41,783 bases of DNA, taken from NCBI GenBank assembly GCA_031282325.1, contig JAITDY010000005.1, positions 1 to 41,783 on the forward strand, read 5' to 3'. The position numbers and the translations under genes are program-made. The DNA comes from Lactobacillaceae bacterium. GTDB taxonomy: Bacteria; Bacillota; Bacilli; Lactobacillales; Lactobacillaceae. Below are positions 41,420 through 41,783 of this stretch, in pieces. The notes beneath the pieces are model-generated. The model was not told the origin of the DNA. It did no database searches and worked only from the letters and a program-made list of their open reading frames with translations. Numbering within the stretch: the first letter of the stretch is position 1; the number at the start of each line of letters is the position of its first letter.

Positions 41420-41783
41420 AAGACTAATAAACAAAGATGATTTATTGCATATTTTTTTATTTTAGGAAGAGTATTATCGTTATATAAATCAAACGTATCG
41501 TATTTTGCTATCGGTAGCGTAATTAAAGCCAAAAAAATACTAATTAACATTAGAATCAATAAAAAAATAATTAAGCCAAAACCGTTGAATTTAATTGAAT
41601 TACTAACTAAATTTCCAATAAAAGTATTAGGTCCAAAAAAATCTTTTAATACCATTGTTATGAAATTATGAAAACTATCAACCATTTGATTCCAAATATT
41701 AGAACCATTATTTTGCTTAATATTAATAGCAATTTCATTACCTTTATTTCCTAATATAGAACCTATTTTAAAAAAAATAAAAT
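41416..41783 (-). CDS. Membrane protein of unknown function (5' end outside window)
   Basis: The frame is open from its TGA stop at 41416 to the window edge with no start needed, so the gene is partial at its 5' end. About 122 residues are seen: an extracytoplasmic-looking stretch (NEIAINIKQNNGSNIW, SFHNFITMVLKDFFG), a strong helix (FGLIIFLLILMLISIFLALI) and a polar C-terminus (KYDTFDLYNDNTLPKIKKYA). I cannot assign a family. It is coupled to the 40700 gene and runs towards the tRNA-Lys. Confidence 0.55.
   Translation of the reverse strand, partial: FIFFKIGSILGNKGNEIAINIKQNNGSNIWNQMVDSFHNFITMVLKDFFGPNTFIGNLVSNSIKFNGFGLIIFLLILMLISIFLALITLPIAKYDTFDLYNDNTLPKIKKYAINHLCLLVL

Noticed and set aside
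1..41783. parS site near parAB
   Set aside because: I scanned for the palindromic GTTTCACGTGAAAC type core and found none; sequences such as TCACGTAAAA at about 35630 do not match.
1..41783. CRISPR arrays, insertion sequences, transposases, phage genes
   Set aside because: No regularly spaced direct repeats, transposase-like ORFs or integrase genes were seen.

Overview
The window is a low-GC, densely packed chromosomal segment from a Lactobacillales bacterium, most likely Lactobacillaceae; the genus cannot be fixed from sequence alone. Supporting signs are the Gram-positive orders rpoE-pyrG-murA, purR-glmU, rsmG-parA-parB-DUF951-ychF and walR-walK-htrA-rlmH, a RexAB-type AddAB nuclease, a DUF1129 membrane protein and a type B L31 protein. 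ParAB, RsmG, YchF and WalRK suggest proximity to the replication origin. Almost everything is on the minus strand. Exceptions are the HD-domain gene, an XRE regulator with a small neighbour, a 59-residue basic protein and tRNA-Lys.

Layout. 1-5556: aldo/keto reductase (3' end outside the window), rpmE2, a GT2 glycosyltransferase, a MurA paralogue with Cys to Asp at the catalytic loop, pyrG behind an attenuator-like leader, rpoE. 5574-12257: DUF1934 protein, HD phosphohydrolase, small orphans, uspA-mntH, a membrane-anchored hydrolase divergent from an XRE regulator. 12258-12490: an apparent stand-alone structured RNA. 12512-15158: an orphan, a shortened GlmU, PurR. 15204-18668: accessory operon (below). 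18735-25701: addA/addB (rexA/rexB). 25806-30507: gpmA, then DUF1129 - VanR/VanS-like two-component pair - D,D-carboxypeptidase. 30589-35575: ychF, DUF951, parB, an unidentified small gene, parA, rsmG, AI-2E family permease. 35683-40291: small basic protein, then walR-walK-htrA-rlmH. 40372-41783: tRNA-Lys and a set of unidentified membrane proteins running off the window.

The most interesting locus is 15204-18668 (minus). A consensus -10 precedes a 32-codon ORF, a perfect 14-bp hairpin, an MccB-like enzyme (peptide-clamp-like N part plus ThiF/E1 adenylation domain) broken by one extra base in a T-run, a stand-alone ClpB-D1-like AAA+ ATPase, and an MFS transporter. This is the architecture of a microcin C-like peptide-nucleotide operon (precursor, attenuating hairpin, adenylating enzyme, exporter), with an AAA+ ATPase that I do not associate with described microcin C systems. 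The product, its true precursor frame and whether the operon is active are inferences.

Other points to note: a compact GlmU missing about two beta-helix coils, a RexB without iron-sulfur cysteines, several starts with a -10 box only 7-9 bases upstream (leaderless candidates), and a large inverted repeat at the XRE/hydrolase divergent promoter.
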